64,000 nt of DNA from Membranipora membranacea (taxonomy: Eukaryota > Bryozoa > Gymnolaemata > Cheilostomatida > Membraniporidae): assembly GCA_914767715.1 (NCBI GenBank), contig OU612068.1, positions 992,001-1,056,000 of the forward strand, given 5' to 3'. Both the position numbers and the translations under genes were made by a program. The stretch's first letter is position 1. The number at the start of each line of letters is the position of its first letter. Below the pieces are notes generated by a model. It saw nothing but the letters and a program-made list of their open reading frames with translations, did no database searches and had not been told where the DNA came from. Of the stretch, positions 52,011 through 64,000 are shown one piece after another.

Positions 52011-55000
52011 ATGAATTTATTATATAGGTCTGCAATTTCACTATTCAGTCTAGTGCTTCCAGGTATGTAGATAGCGTTCACCTCAAAGCCTCTGGCAAAT
52101 GACTTGTTAAATTTTCCTGTTTTCTGTTCCAAAAAGGATTGTGGGCCTATATACCAAAATAATATGAAAGAAAAGAGCTAGTCAGAGGAACATAGGTTTT
52201 TTGTGAAAAACAGAAAAGTGATTTGTTGATGAGTCTTCTTTCTGCAAAATTGTGGAATTACTTTTGACTCGGCAGCGGATTTGCTGACGTCACACAGCGC
52301 ACAATGTCTACTGTGTGATACTAGAGGGCTTCTCTACAGGCGCTGGGTATGAATTATTCATTTTAGTGCTATCTGTCCAGTACAAGACAATGAAGGGCTT
52401 ATGAATTGTCTGGGCTTATTTCATACCCAACTGACATGCTATCAACAGAGTATTTGTTGTAATAGCCTCCTATCTTTGTGGTTCGAACCAATTAATGATA
52501 AACAGGCATCCACTTCTAAGAAGCCAAACTCTCATGTTATTAAGACAAAAGATCCATTCATTAAAAATATTAGATATTTCCTACTGAATCCCCACTTACA
52601 CTCTTTTAGCTGACTGATTGTTGCGTTGATGATTTTGGCCATTGTACATTGATACCTGTACTGCCTACACGAGACACCCAATAATGGGTCACATTGATGT
52701 CCTTATGTCTGTGTTTACAATATCCGGATTCTATTTTTACTTGACAAAAATGTTCACTAGACTTTTGCACATTTATACACTAAAGTGGTAGAGAGTGAAC
52801 AATAATTTCTGACAGTATATAAACTTAGACTCCTAGATCCATCTACATGCCAATGAGTTGTAAACTAGAAAGCCTCGTAATTAGATGTATACAACAATAA
52901 AATAATGATGATCGCTCGGTAATAAAGCATCTCTTATCACTTTTTAGCTATAGTTTACTGCCAAACAGGAGACCAACCCCTTTGTTTGGGGCGTAGCTGT
53001 TACCCCGCCACAGGCAACTTGTTAGTTGGCCGAGAGGACAATCTTTTAGCCTCATCAACATGCGGGTTGGAGGGTCGAAGGCGATATTGTGTAGTCGGTG
53101 ATACTCGATATCCCAAAAAGTGCTTCTATTGTGACTCACAAGATGCCTGGTCTGAACAGAACAGTTTAAGTCATAACGTCACAAATATAGTGACGACTTT
53201 CTCTAAAGATCGACTTCGCCGCTGGTGGCAAGCTGAGAATGGTGTGGAGGACGCCTTCATCCAGCTGGATCTGGATGCCGAGTTCCACTTTACCCATCTT
53301 ATAATCACATTCAAAACCTTCAGACCTAAGGCTATGTATATCGAGAGGTCATTCGACTTTGGTAAAAACTGGCTGCCCTACAGATACTTTGCTGATGATT
53401 GTAAGGAGAGTTTTCCTGATGTTCCCATGGGACCCGTGAAGAGTCTGAAAAACCCGACTATCTGTGAGGAGAAATACTCTAATGTGCTGCCAGCTATGGG
53501 CGGAGAGGTTTGTAGTCTATATGAGATAGTTATTCTATTTTCAAAGTGAAATGTGATGTCCCAGCTGTAAAATACAGTGTGAAATCATTTACAATGGTCC
53601 CAAATTGCTGCAAGAAGGTCGCTACATCATATGACATAGGTTTTTGGGCCAAACAGTGTAAATTATGTAATTTCACAGGCCTGTGTTATGTCAATTCACT
53701 GCTATTCAAATTGCCTGTCATCAAAAGTTTCATTCATTTTCTGGGCTGCTTAATTTCAATGAAAATATTCCCAGACCCACTTGTTAGGGCGCTGCTCACC
53801 CATGTGGAGTGTTTTAGTCTAAATATGCACTAATCAGACAGTTTTTAAAAATTGTTGATGCATTGTTATCATAGCATGCTATTTTATACATTCTATTTGT
53901 GTAACCTGATCTTCAAGGGCTTTATGTCTCTATACTAATAGGATTAGAGTCCATTGTTGTATTAACTTCTAAACCTATAATTCTCAAGATACTAAACAAT
54001 TTTCATTCTTCCAACATGTCATATGTAGAAGTAAATTATGCCCAAATGTTATATTTTGACGGAGAACCCAGCAAGAAGTATTTAGTTCAAAGGACTGCTG
54101 CAAATTAGTCTCAAATTATGGGCACCGTTTTCTTTTTGTTTTGTGTGTGTAACATCACCCCCATGGAGAGATTGTTTTATCTTAGTATTTGCTGATAGGT
54201 CTTTTGGAGCACATAACATAACAATATTCTAAATTATAATGTTTCAACGCCAAACTATTACATATACTAAAATCTTAGAGAATGCATTGGAAAATATTAC
54301 GGGTCATCATCATAACTTTTAAAATAACACAGCAACAGGCTTTCTAACTGTATGTTGCTGCCGTTTGATTACAGGTTGTGTTCAGAGTCCTACCACCATA
54401 TATGAAGATCGACGATCCATACATTCAGGAAGTGCAGGATTTGCTCAAACTCACCAACCTTAGAGTTATATTCAAGGAGCTTCATACGCTAGGTAAGCGT
54501 TACTTATCATAGGTAAGAATAACTTATCATATAATATCCGTCAACATACAGCCCTATCCTCTCAGCTCTCGTTGACCTTCATGTTTAAGGTGCCCTGGGA
54601 TGAGGAGTGCCTTTCTTTAGAAACTCACTGACCTTGTTAAATGATGAATGTAATCAGTGGTCGTAACGGTATTTCATTGACAAAGTTATCTTCAAGGAAT
54701 CAAAAACCTTCTAGATGCCTGAGTCTAACCCTCTGTGACATTGTCCTTATGGATATCTCCTGATGTAGGCCAGAAACATTCTATACTTCATTACGATGGA
54801 GGGATATTTAATTTCTAAATGTCAGCGGTAGCTTGCTATGTAATCTTGTTAACACTATCACCGGCAGCGATCTAAGTGTCAGCATCGCTGTCAGCAACGG
54901 CAGCATTCCTCTGAGAGCTTCACATCTTCATAATCTTTGACCCTCTGCAAATTGATAAATAAATAAATCATAGATTCATTATTTTGTGATCCAAACACCA

Positions 55001-58000
55001 AACTAAGTGAGTTTGTGGTGCTGTGTAAACCCTCACTGAGCAAACATTGGTCTCAGCTGGGCGGAGCAGATTATGTCTGTGATGAGGTGATAAGTGCTGT
55101 CAAGAATTTCTGTTATCTACACCAAAAATATTCGTACTTCCTGAGTTAAGGTTACGTTCTGTGAACTTAAACTGCATAAAAAAAGGGCACATCACTGGTT
55201 ATGGCGTTTGCCAGAAAATTCATGTTAGATAACAAATTTACTGAGGCAGCTCATCTAGATTTGAGTATAGGATTAATCTCACATAGGTGTCAATCTTATG
55301 AATAGCTCTAGTTTTGGGAGACAATTACCAGGTTTGCATCTTATTTTCTTTGCACCAAGCTGAGTGTCAACAATAACCTTCTGATGATAATAGAGGCTTA
55401 TTTAACCAATCCGTTAAACTAGGAACACAGTATGGGGGCCTAAGTACAAGCATGACTCATAGCAGAAACACAGGGCCCTAATCACAATCCTGAACATAGC
55501 CTTGGGCTAGCAATAGGAACCACAAAATACCACAAAGCCCAGTGCACTATCAGGTTTGTGTGCGAGCGACACCTGATATCCCCTCTCACTAAATACCAGT
55601 GACGCTCCCCTGAACTTTTAAGGTCACTCGAGGGGGTTAATGTTTTGTGCATGGCGGCGGTTCCTCTAGGTCCTAATCCCTCCCAAACTCACTTTGTGTC
55701 TGTGATTGCATTACCCTACAGAGGGTTCTAAACCAGAAGGACTGGCGACAAATATTTTTCCTTGAATGTGTGATTGATGTGAGTTTTTCCTTTCCCTCTC
55801 GTAGGTGATGACTTGTTGGATCAGAGAATGGACATCAATGAGAAGTATTACTATTCCATCTATGATATGGTTGTGAGAGGTAGTTGTTCATGCTATGGCC
55901 ACGCTTCTAGATGTGTCGCAGCCCAGGACAAGGACAAGGGAGTCGCTAATATGGTATGTGTTTGTCAAACCTTCAGGTATTCATTCTCAGTAACCTCAAA
56001 CATTCAAACTTAACTTATATAACTAGTTCATGATGTAGAATTTCAATTTAAACATCAAATATCCCAGAGCTGTATGAAATGTTTGATTGTGAACAATTGA
56101 AATTGAACGTTCACCCCCTGTTCTGATAGTATCAGGACTTAAAGAATTAGCCAGGGGTGGGCTACCTATTGTCTGTATAAAATGTAAGAAATATGGAGAG
56201 TGGTTATCCTGCATAACAGTGTGCGGAGCTCAGCATTCTCAATGACTAACGATGTAATTAGAGGCTTATTCTATATAGAAGTGCTTTTATTACATGACCA
56301 GGAGTGTCCTCGAGGATTCCTAATTGACAGTTTGTAGTAATGTATGAGATAAACTCTGCTCTGCACTCACAATACTTTTCATTCAAATGTTTTGTGTATG
56401 GGATAAATTTGCTATCGTTACGTAACCAGGTTTGTGAACACAGATGAACCTTGTTACTTTCATATAATAGTAAGCAAGCTGTACCTCGATTTGGCGTGGA
56501 ACTCCCTAACGGAACCTGAGGGTGCAATAAACTCCAACACCAGTAAATGAACAATGATCCCTGCTATTTATAGCACATCTATGAGTTTAATCTGTTCTGA
56601 ATGATATCATAACTTTGCACTCCTTTTTATTGAAGACCCTGTTCATATTAATTGCTGCAGACAATGCTGATTTGATTCTCTGTCAGGCCGAAGCCTTACG
56701 CTGACGCACGTCATAGACATTTTTTGTGTCTGTAAGATTAGAAGTGTCAGGAAATGATTACAATGTGCACATGTCTGTTTGTCGCTCCCAGTCACAAAGG
56801 CCCTACAAAGCCTGTCTAACATACAACTATTCTCAGTAGTCGAAAAGCGAAAAACTCTTTATACAGGAACATTAATTGTCTTTCCCATCCATCTTATGGT
56901 GACTGTTATGTAAAGGATGCAAATTCACTTCACAGGCAACTCGCTCGGGCTTCTGTTGATTCTTACCTTCTGACGATAGAGTATAATCACAGAGTGAGAA
57001 TTTGTCTGTTCTATGTGCAATAATTATGTAAATCTGTGAGGTCAATGCCTCCGTCACCTAGTAAAAGATAGAAACTGGTTGTAACTGAAATCATTTAGCA
57101 AACTTTAAATATTTATTCTTGTTGCAGGTACATAGTAAATGTGAATGTACACATAACACTGTGGGTAAGAACTGTGAGAGATGTGCTGACTTCTATAACG
57201 ACAGACCGTGGGTACCAGCTAAGAGCAAGGAGAGCGGAGAGTGCAAGAGTAAGTCACCCTGTCTCCAGTATGTCTAATCAGAGCGCTCATGATCTCGTGG
57301 TTCCACACAACCAGCGTCATTTTGCGTGTTTTGTGGATATCTTGATGTATTGTTTAATCAAACTTCAAATTGGATTTGAAGTGTGATCTGATGGATCTGA
57401 TCCAGGTTAGCTTGTTGTAAGGTGATGTTTCATTCTTGTAAAATTGGTGTAAATTGATTTGACCTCATAAAGTCATATGGCCAAAATCCTTGTCACCTTG
57501 TAATTGCTACGTTTACTCATTTTTGCACCTGATTCCGTTTGTGATGTGAGTTTTGATTGAGCAAAAGTGTTACAAGAAACATGTCAATTGTCAATCAACC
57601 CAAACAGTAGTATCATAGGTAATCTAATTTGTGTGAAATATTCACCCGCTGACAACTCATCTCTGCACAGCTCAGCACTGCAGCATCTTAATCTTGATTG
57701 GTTTTTTTGCTCAACGAGTCATTTAAGTCAGGAGGCTGAAGATCTCTGATGCTATGTATACTGAATTATAGACCTGTCAGAACATCCCTCAGGTTTGCAG
57801 AAAATCTGACACCAGGCAGTTTTGAGATTTTGACCTTTTTGAAGAAAACTGGGGATATTTGACGCCGTTGATATAACAAATAATCACCCTGCTCACTAGT
57901 TAATAACGTAGTGGGGTGGATATTCCTCCCAGGTTTTAAAGTAAGCATGGAAACCAAAAATAGTAGATATTAATGCAGTCTGATTGATTTTCAGTTATGT

Positions 58001-61000
58001 GTCTTCAACTGTAAAGGTGTTATTATCCCCATGATTGGTAAGAGCTTTAGCTCTTGAAAAATAACTACTTGAAACCCTAACAGCAAATCGTGCTTATGTT
58101 GACCAGTTTGCCCGTTAATTTAGGACTCCCCAATTTTCCGCTGCTCTAAATTAGATACTGAGTTACTGCACACTATAATAGGGTTACATAGTGTTACTGA
58201 TTTGGAGGATGATATGACAGCGATCTGGAATGTTAACGGTCAGGTGCATGTCTTAATCTGCTGTGGAATTTGCTCCCAAAATTCTCATGCATCTGAAGCC
58301 TTCCTGTCATAACTCCGTATACCTGGATTGCCAGGTATATCAGCTTCGGATAATAATAGAAGGGCCAAACTAATTTGATCCAATGTCATAACTTGTGTCT
58401 CGACTTGATTTTTTAACCAATTTAAATTTTCATCAAAGGTTCCATTACATGTTTTATTCACCATTTTGCAGAGTGTGAGTGTCACGGCCACGCCACCAAG
58501 TGTCACTTTGACCCAGCCGTCTATCACTCGAGGGGTAACGTCAGCGGAGGAGTCTGTGATAACTGTGCACACAACACCGACGGCCTCAACTGTCAGCTCT
58601 GTAAATCATTCTTCTTCCAGGATCCGGCTCTAGATCTGAGAGATGAGAATATCTGTAAACGTGAGTCACTCTCTCCCTCTCTCTCCCGCTCAGCCCAATC
58701 TGTATATTTACGTCATCGTGTACTGTAAATAAAACGCAAATATTCCATGCAGTTATGCTCTAGTTCTCACTCATTGTATTATCGATTAACTTTTTGATTT
58801 TTTATAGCTGTTACCTGGCCATTTGGGAATTTTGCTGTATCTGGCTTTGTCCCCACCCTGTATAGAGTACACACATACACACATGTTTCCTGATGAGGTG
58901 TCTCTCACTCAGACTAGCTATTTTTTGTGTTCCCCAGCTGCGGTGCAGCCCTTGCCCCTAGACTAGCCTTCTCTGATGTTTATCTACATCCGTATTATAT
59001 TTGGTCTATTTCACCTGTCTCAGGGTGTTATGTTATGTTTTGTAGGTATAAGGTGTGAATATTTGAGTCATTCTGATACTGTTATATGTGGGTGGTCTGT
59101 TAGGATTTAACAAACATAGCATGACCTCTTTTATTAATCGCTGCTGCAAAATTTTGATTGCTGTTTTACATTTAGGAGGTAAATTGTACTTGCTCTGTCG
59201 CCAACTATGTAACATGCCAAGCTTATGATGATCTGACTCAGATTTATAGTCAGAATCAACTCCTTTGGCTGCTGCACAATACTCTAGTTTATTCAAAACA
59301 CTATTTAATTTATTCACACTCTTTACTCACACTTTTTCTCTATATTACAGCCTGTGATTGTGACCCAGTGGGTACAGAGAATAATGGAGAGTGTGACATG
59401 AGGAACGATCCCGATAATGGACTGGTGGCCGGACGCTGTAAGTGTAAGGAGAATGTAGGGGGCGCTAGATGTGAGAGATGTGACGCAGGATTCTGGGACC
59501 TCAGTGTCGACGGCTGTAGAGGTAAATACCCTTAGATTTGATTTAATGAATGGACGATATTATATTACTCTACTAAAGTATCAGAGGACTATTACTATCA
59601 ATGTGTGTTAGCCGTCTCAAGTAGATAGGTTACTATGGAGTGAGATGTTTGGACTGGCCGACATACCATTCCTAGCCTGCTGTACTTTTTTACAAACCAT
59701 CCATTACTCACACTGTATGATATCGGACATGTTTGGAGATATAAGTTCAGAGGCTGATAATAGGAAGCTGCTGGCTGTTATGAATACAATTTCCTCATCA
59801 TAACAATGACAAAAGTTGTTTGGCTTTGCTGCTTTACAGCACATTACGAATGTATGACTATGTGTTTACACACATTAATCATTGGAATTAAAACAAACAT
59901 AGCATGACCAAAGGAACACAACCATGGAAAGATATGGTGGAGTTTGTCTAAATAACGCATGGCTTGATACCAGACAAGATGATAGTTAAAACATTGTAAA
60001 TGGAGGCACACCTAGACCATGAGGATTATGAGTCTTTGATTAGTGCGGCTGGCTTTGATAGTAATAGAATTGAAAATGTAAACCACCAGCAGTATTTGGG
60101 GCTGCCATTCACTGGGCCAACTCTTCTTCCCAAAATGCTTGATTCAAGCTTAACAATTTTTACTTATTCTTGTGGAGCTCACCAGCATATATTTTGCTTG
60201 CACTATTGGCAATGAAATTGCCAATCCTCAAAGTTGCCAATCCTTGTAACGGGACATTTTCAATCTTAAATTCTAAGAATTTTTAAGCCTTTTAGTCATT
60301 GGGTACTGGAAATCACGTAATAGATATTATATAACTTTGAAAGTTGTGTGGTTTCCCAATTTTCCGTTTTACTGTTCAGGAGAGTTTGATCAATTTCCTC
60401 GCTTACCGCAACAATATGTGTCGTTACGACATTGTACATTGATCTCAACCAAATATATCATAACAAGAAGTGTCAAGAGTACATGTGTTATCGAATGTTA
60501 CTCCCTGTATACAGCTCCCTGTTTATAGCCGTGACACGTTTATACAGAGTATGATGTTTACTTGATTGTTTATGATTACAGAGTGTGAATGCAACTTACT
60601 GGGTACGTACGATAACCAGGGATGTGATCAGTTCTCAGGAGAATGTACGTGTAAGAGATTTGTGACCGGTCGAAACTGCGATCAGTGTCTGGTAGGTCAT
60701 TACTGGTCAGGCTCTTACTTAGCTTGCATTGCAGATTATTGCTTTTGCCGATGGGCAATTTTCTCTGTACGTTTGACACGATCCAAGACTGCAATTACTG
60801 TGTCCTAAAGAATGTGCATGGTTTGTCTGGCCCGTCTACGAGACATCCTTTTCTCCAGGTTTTATCGGTGGGGCGTCACGCTCTCGGCGTGTTTCAGGCT
60901 TATATTAGTTTGCAGCGCGTGTTTCAGGCTTATATTAGTGTGCTCGGTGCTGGATTTTTAAGGACACATTCTTTGTCAGCCAGCTGAATTGAGGGGTCCC

Positions 61001-63871
61001 TCGTTTTATATCAAGCAATTATAATACAAACCCTATTTTAAAGTTCATATCTTCAATTATTATGAGAGGCACTTAGAAACCCTACCCAATATTGCACTGA
61101 CTGACTTGAGATCTCCTGTGAGAGCCCTCACCGAGTAATTCATTAAAAAGAGCTTACAGTGAAATCAAGTTCTATTGACAATGGTTTTCCTTGGATTATC
61201 AGATCCCTTTGGGCCCTTGCTGTGTTTGGTAATCCTGTTTGCCCCTAGTATTCTTTCATGAATGCACCCTTTGAGATGAAATGACCACAAAATGTCAACA
61301 TTGGGCCCTTCCAACAAAGAAAAGGAGAGATAAGGTTCAAATCTGTCCTTATAACATTATCTACCAGCTTAAACTCGAAGCCAGTTGTAAACATGGCTGT
61401 TATAAACTGTTACTGCTAAAGCACTTTTTGTTAGCATTATAGTAAAGAAAAATTTCTAGGTTTAAATAAAAATTCCCCTAAAATAGAATTTTTATCAGAT
61501 GAACCCATCAAAAGGTGAAAAGATAAGATCAATAAAATCGAACTTCTGTCTGTATATCAAACAAATGTTTCTGGAAACAATGCGTTAATCACGCTATAGG
61601 TTGAGTAACATCTGAGGGGATGGCATTGATTGAAGGTGTTCTGAAAATGAGATAAACAGTGTCAACCTGATGCTAAATTAGTGCGCCAGTAATTTCTCCT
61701 GTCAGTGATGCAGCTACCATGTTTCTCATATATTCTTGAACCTGGCTGTGATAGTACATGTTGTAGCCTCAGTTCCATGGTCTGGGTAACTCTGATTATT
61801 TATATTTTAGCCTCAGTACTGGGGTCTGAGTAAGGAGGATGAGGGGTGCAAGCCCTGCGGTTGTGACCCAGGTGGTAGCTATGATAATAACTGTGATGTC
61901 TTTAGCGGTCAGTGTAACTGTAAGCCGGGTATTGTTGGTCGAGCTTGTGACAGGGCTGAACCCGGATACTTTATACCTGATCTAGACTTCCTGAGATACG
62001 AAGGAGAACTTGCCACTGGAACCGGGGTAAGATAAATAGCCGAGATATTCCCGACCCTTGTAGTACTCTATTCACACAAGGAGCACAACTCCAATCTGAA
62101 GCCCTTCCAATCAGTAAACCGGTGATATACACTCTCACGGAATATTAAAATATCACAGCGAAATATTTTGTGACATATTGATCGATTTATCCTGGATGTG
62201 TGGCGGATAAGTCAGTCTGTTGTGACTGTGTGTACACCCTAGTGATGGTCAAATAATGTATTATCATAATATTTAATTTTTCTAGAATTCCCGAGTGGTC
62301 ATAAGAGAGATAGTGCCTAACTATCCCGTCACGTGGACAGGACCTGGATTTATGAGAGTCTATGAGGGAGATACACTTACCTTCCTAGTCGATGATATAC
62401 CATACTCTATGAACTATGATATTGTTATCAGATATGAGAACCAGGTAAGTGAAAGGCTGTCACAGGTAGGAAACTTTTCTATCTGAATCAATTGACACAA
62501 GAAGCATCATCATTATGAACTTTTATTTTGATGCAGATTATGAGTTGTATTTCATTGTTGACAACTTAGCCCCAATACCATGTCTATGTTGAATTAGTAA
62601 GACCTGAGGTCAACAAGTTACCTTACCCATAATAGAATTCTTTTTGTTATCTGTACCTCTATATATAAATATATATATCATCACTAACATATATAGAAGT
62701 TGTCTGGACATGTATATTGGGGGAATAACTCTTTTAACATTGGCATTCACTTTACAGATGCCAGAAGGATGGGATGATGTTAGAGTAGTTATCACTAGAC
62801 CTCCTCTAGATCCTGATGGTCCATGCAGTAATGTCAGACCTGAAGACGATAATCCTGGAGCAACGCTATCCTCATGTAAGTGAAACGCCTCTCAACGAGA
62901 TAGTTTTACGTCATCATTAAATAACTTGAAATGATGGCAACCAATATTTTCACGTCGACATAATGATAATGTAACACCTTTCAACATTTTGTGTCATTTT
63001 CCTTTTACATTACCATGTTAGGTTTGGGTAGGCATAAAAATACAGGATCAGTTTCGAAGGCTGCAGATTACTTATGTACCCCCTTAAATGTTAGATAAAG
63101 TTAGCCACTAACGATAACACATTGACTGTATATACCTTTTTTTATGCCTGTATATCCCTTTTTTATGTTACAGCCACGAGACATCACATTGTACGACCAC
63201 AGATCTGTCTGGAACAAGGAAAGACTTATTATATTAAGCTTGAGTTCCCACAGTACCAAGTGCCTGACGATACCCCTGATGCTAATATACTCATCGACTC
63301 TGTACGTATCAAACATCAAACTAAAAGCTTGATATAATTTTTAATTTCATTTTTTTGGTGAATTATTGAACATTTTGAGTCAGGAGGGAAGACAAAATTT
63401 CATCTCATGTCTGTTGCTCTGAATTACTTCTTCAAACATCTGAAACTTTGTCTTGTCCATAGTCTCAGCCACTTGAGAAAAACAAGATTATATTATTATT
63501 GATGTAATATCTACAGTAAACAGGATAGTTTGTGCTGCATCATTTTAGTTTTGTGAACCTCATATATTATCCTCAAGAAATGGCAACATCACCAGTGACT
63601 TGATCCTCCCAGCATTCCGTACTCAATCTTGTTTCCTGTTGCGTATTGCAATAAATCATGACATGAGACATGAGTTATTTCTGTTTACAGATTGCTCTTG
63701 TACCAGACTACACTGAAGCTCCTGTCAGACCAGATGGTAATCCTCTCCAGCCAGGAAATGTCATCTACTGTAACAACTTTGAGCTCGATGTCAATGATCT
63801 GGCTGAAATTCCAGAGATCTGTAAAAAGTACATGTTTATCGTTGGCTCAGCGATCCAGAATCAGGCTCTAA
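52011..63871 (+). CDS. LAMB1: Laminin subunit beta, 5' part (continues beyond the window)
   Basis: A secreted basement-membrane chain that assembles with alpha and gamma laminins. Thirteen exons join in phase: 52011-52062, 52948-53507, 54375-54492, 55805-55953, 57128-57248, 58472-58660, 59351-59521, 60582-60691, 61811-62026, 62286-62444, 62758-62875, 63174-63301 and 63691-63871, about 757 residues. The first exon gives a signal peptide ([17 protein letters not shown]) whose phase-1 end fits the next exon. LamNT covers about residues 30-270 ([46 protein letters not shown]). Four full LE repeats and a half repeat follow (about 271-545), each with eight-Cys spacing, such as [19 protein letters not shown]. 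Domain IV then begins ([34 protein letters not shown]). This order matches beta-1/beta-2 chains; orthology to one vertebrate paralogue cannot be claimed. Introns of 0.7-1.3 kb carry only small repeats. Confidence 0.96.
54490..54529 (+). repeat. 20-bp tandem duplication spanning a laminin 5' splice site
   Basis: Copies 54490-54509 and 54510-54529 agree at 17 of 20 positions. Each starts TAGGTAAG, that is, the exon end TAG plus GTAAG. The authentic end is 54492, which joins G|GT to the next exon. Using the second donor adds 20 nt and brings in an immediate in-frame TAG. Confidence 0.88.
60887..60939 (+). repeat. Tandem duplication (period 30) in a laminin intron
   Basis: A 23-base block starting GCGTGTTTCAGGCTTATATT occurs unchanged at 60887-60909 and 60917-60939. 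Each copy contains an acceptor-like TTTCAG, but no open exon follows. Confidence 0.85.
61761..61833 (+). repeat. Imperfect duplication of a laminin 3' splice site and exon start
   Basis: 61761-61789 and 61805-61833 agree at 23 of 29 positions. Both have the acceptor-like TTnTAG followed by CCTCAGT and GGTCTGnGTAA. The second copy is the real exon start (61811). The first may be a decayed duplicate acceptor. Confidence 0.6.
63126..63169 (+). repeat. 22-bp duplication of a pyrimidine tract before a laminin exon
   Basis: CTGTATATACC plus a T-run (63126-63147) is repeated as CTGTATATCCC plus a T-run (63148-63169), directly before the CAG acceptor ending at 63173. It doubles the polypyrimidine tract. 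Confidence 0.8.
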
Positions 63872-64000
63872 GTAAGTATTCATGACATAGAAATGAGCTC
63901 TGATACGTATAGTAATGAACAGTAAGTTTCAGTCATCTAAATTTAAATGCAAAAAACTAAAAATGAATCTTTTAGAAATTAAGAATATATTCGGTTCCAC
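63872..64000. other. Start of the next laminin intron
   Basis: GTAAGT follows the phase-1 exon end at 63871. The rest of the window is intronic and the gene continues to the right. Confidence 0.85.

Noticed and set aside
53508-53833. Open frames running past the second laminin exon
   Set aside because: The exon ends at the donor at 53507, which joins in phase to 54375 with clear laminin homology on both sides; the rest is intron read-through.

Overview
This is a window of an animal (metazoan) nuclear genome. It is AT-rich and carries intron-split genes with GT-AG junctions, AATAAA poly(A) signals, degraded non-LTR retrotransposons, a tRNA-like SINE and small inverted-repeat elements. The proteins (laminin beta, a ZNF608/609-type factor, Hakai, USP19, Ubc13, ASC-1) are typical of invertebrate animals. 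I cannot name the phylum. Nothing points to a prokaryote, a virus or an organelle.

Layout, left to right. (1) 1-19,352, + strand: the last four coding exons of TRIP4 (activating signal cointegrator 1, ASC-1), encoding most of the ASCH domain. Its final intron is about 12.2 kb and separates the last 15 codons from the rest. (2) 19.4-24.4 kb: noncoding upstream region. (3) 24.4-30.5 kb, +: a ZNF608/ZNF609 (Drosophila scribbler) homologue in six coding exons. (4) 30.9-36.0 kb: a repeat-rich intergenic region with two LINE relics, a tRNA-like SINE, a terminal-inverted-repeat element and a facing pair of copies of a second such element. (5) 36.0-37.6 kb, +: a complete UBE2N/Ubc13 gene. (6) 39.1-41.5 kb, -: a complete Hakai/CBLL1 E3 ligase gene. 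(7) 43.4-49.6 kb, +: a USP19-type deubiquitinase with an embedded MYND finger; the expected N-terminal CS domains were not found. (8) 52.0 kb to the window end, +: the 5' part of a laminin beta gene, from signal peptide through the LamNT and LE domains into domain IV, running off the right edge.

Gene order is a main point of interest. TRIP4 followed by ZNF609 in the same orientation matches my recollection of human 15q22. Hakai, USP19 and laminin beta are neighbours here; as I recall, in human CBLL1 lies near LAMB1 on chromosome 7 and USP19 lies next to LAMB2 on chromosome 3. The window may therefore keep an arrangement that predates vertebrate genome duplication. Three successive genes (E2, E3, DUB) belong to the ubiquitin system.

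A second theme is splice sites. At three exons, in TRIP4, USP19 and laminin, the exon end and its 5' splice site lie inside a short tandem duplication (37, 25 and 20 bp units). This creates extra donors that would shift the frame if used. The window also holds two hairpins with 34-bp arms around Hakai, and one identical 11-bp stem hairpin in both Hakai and USP19 introns.
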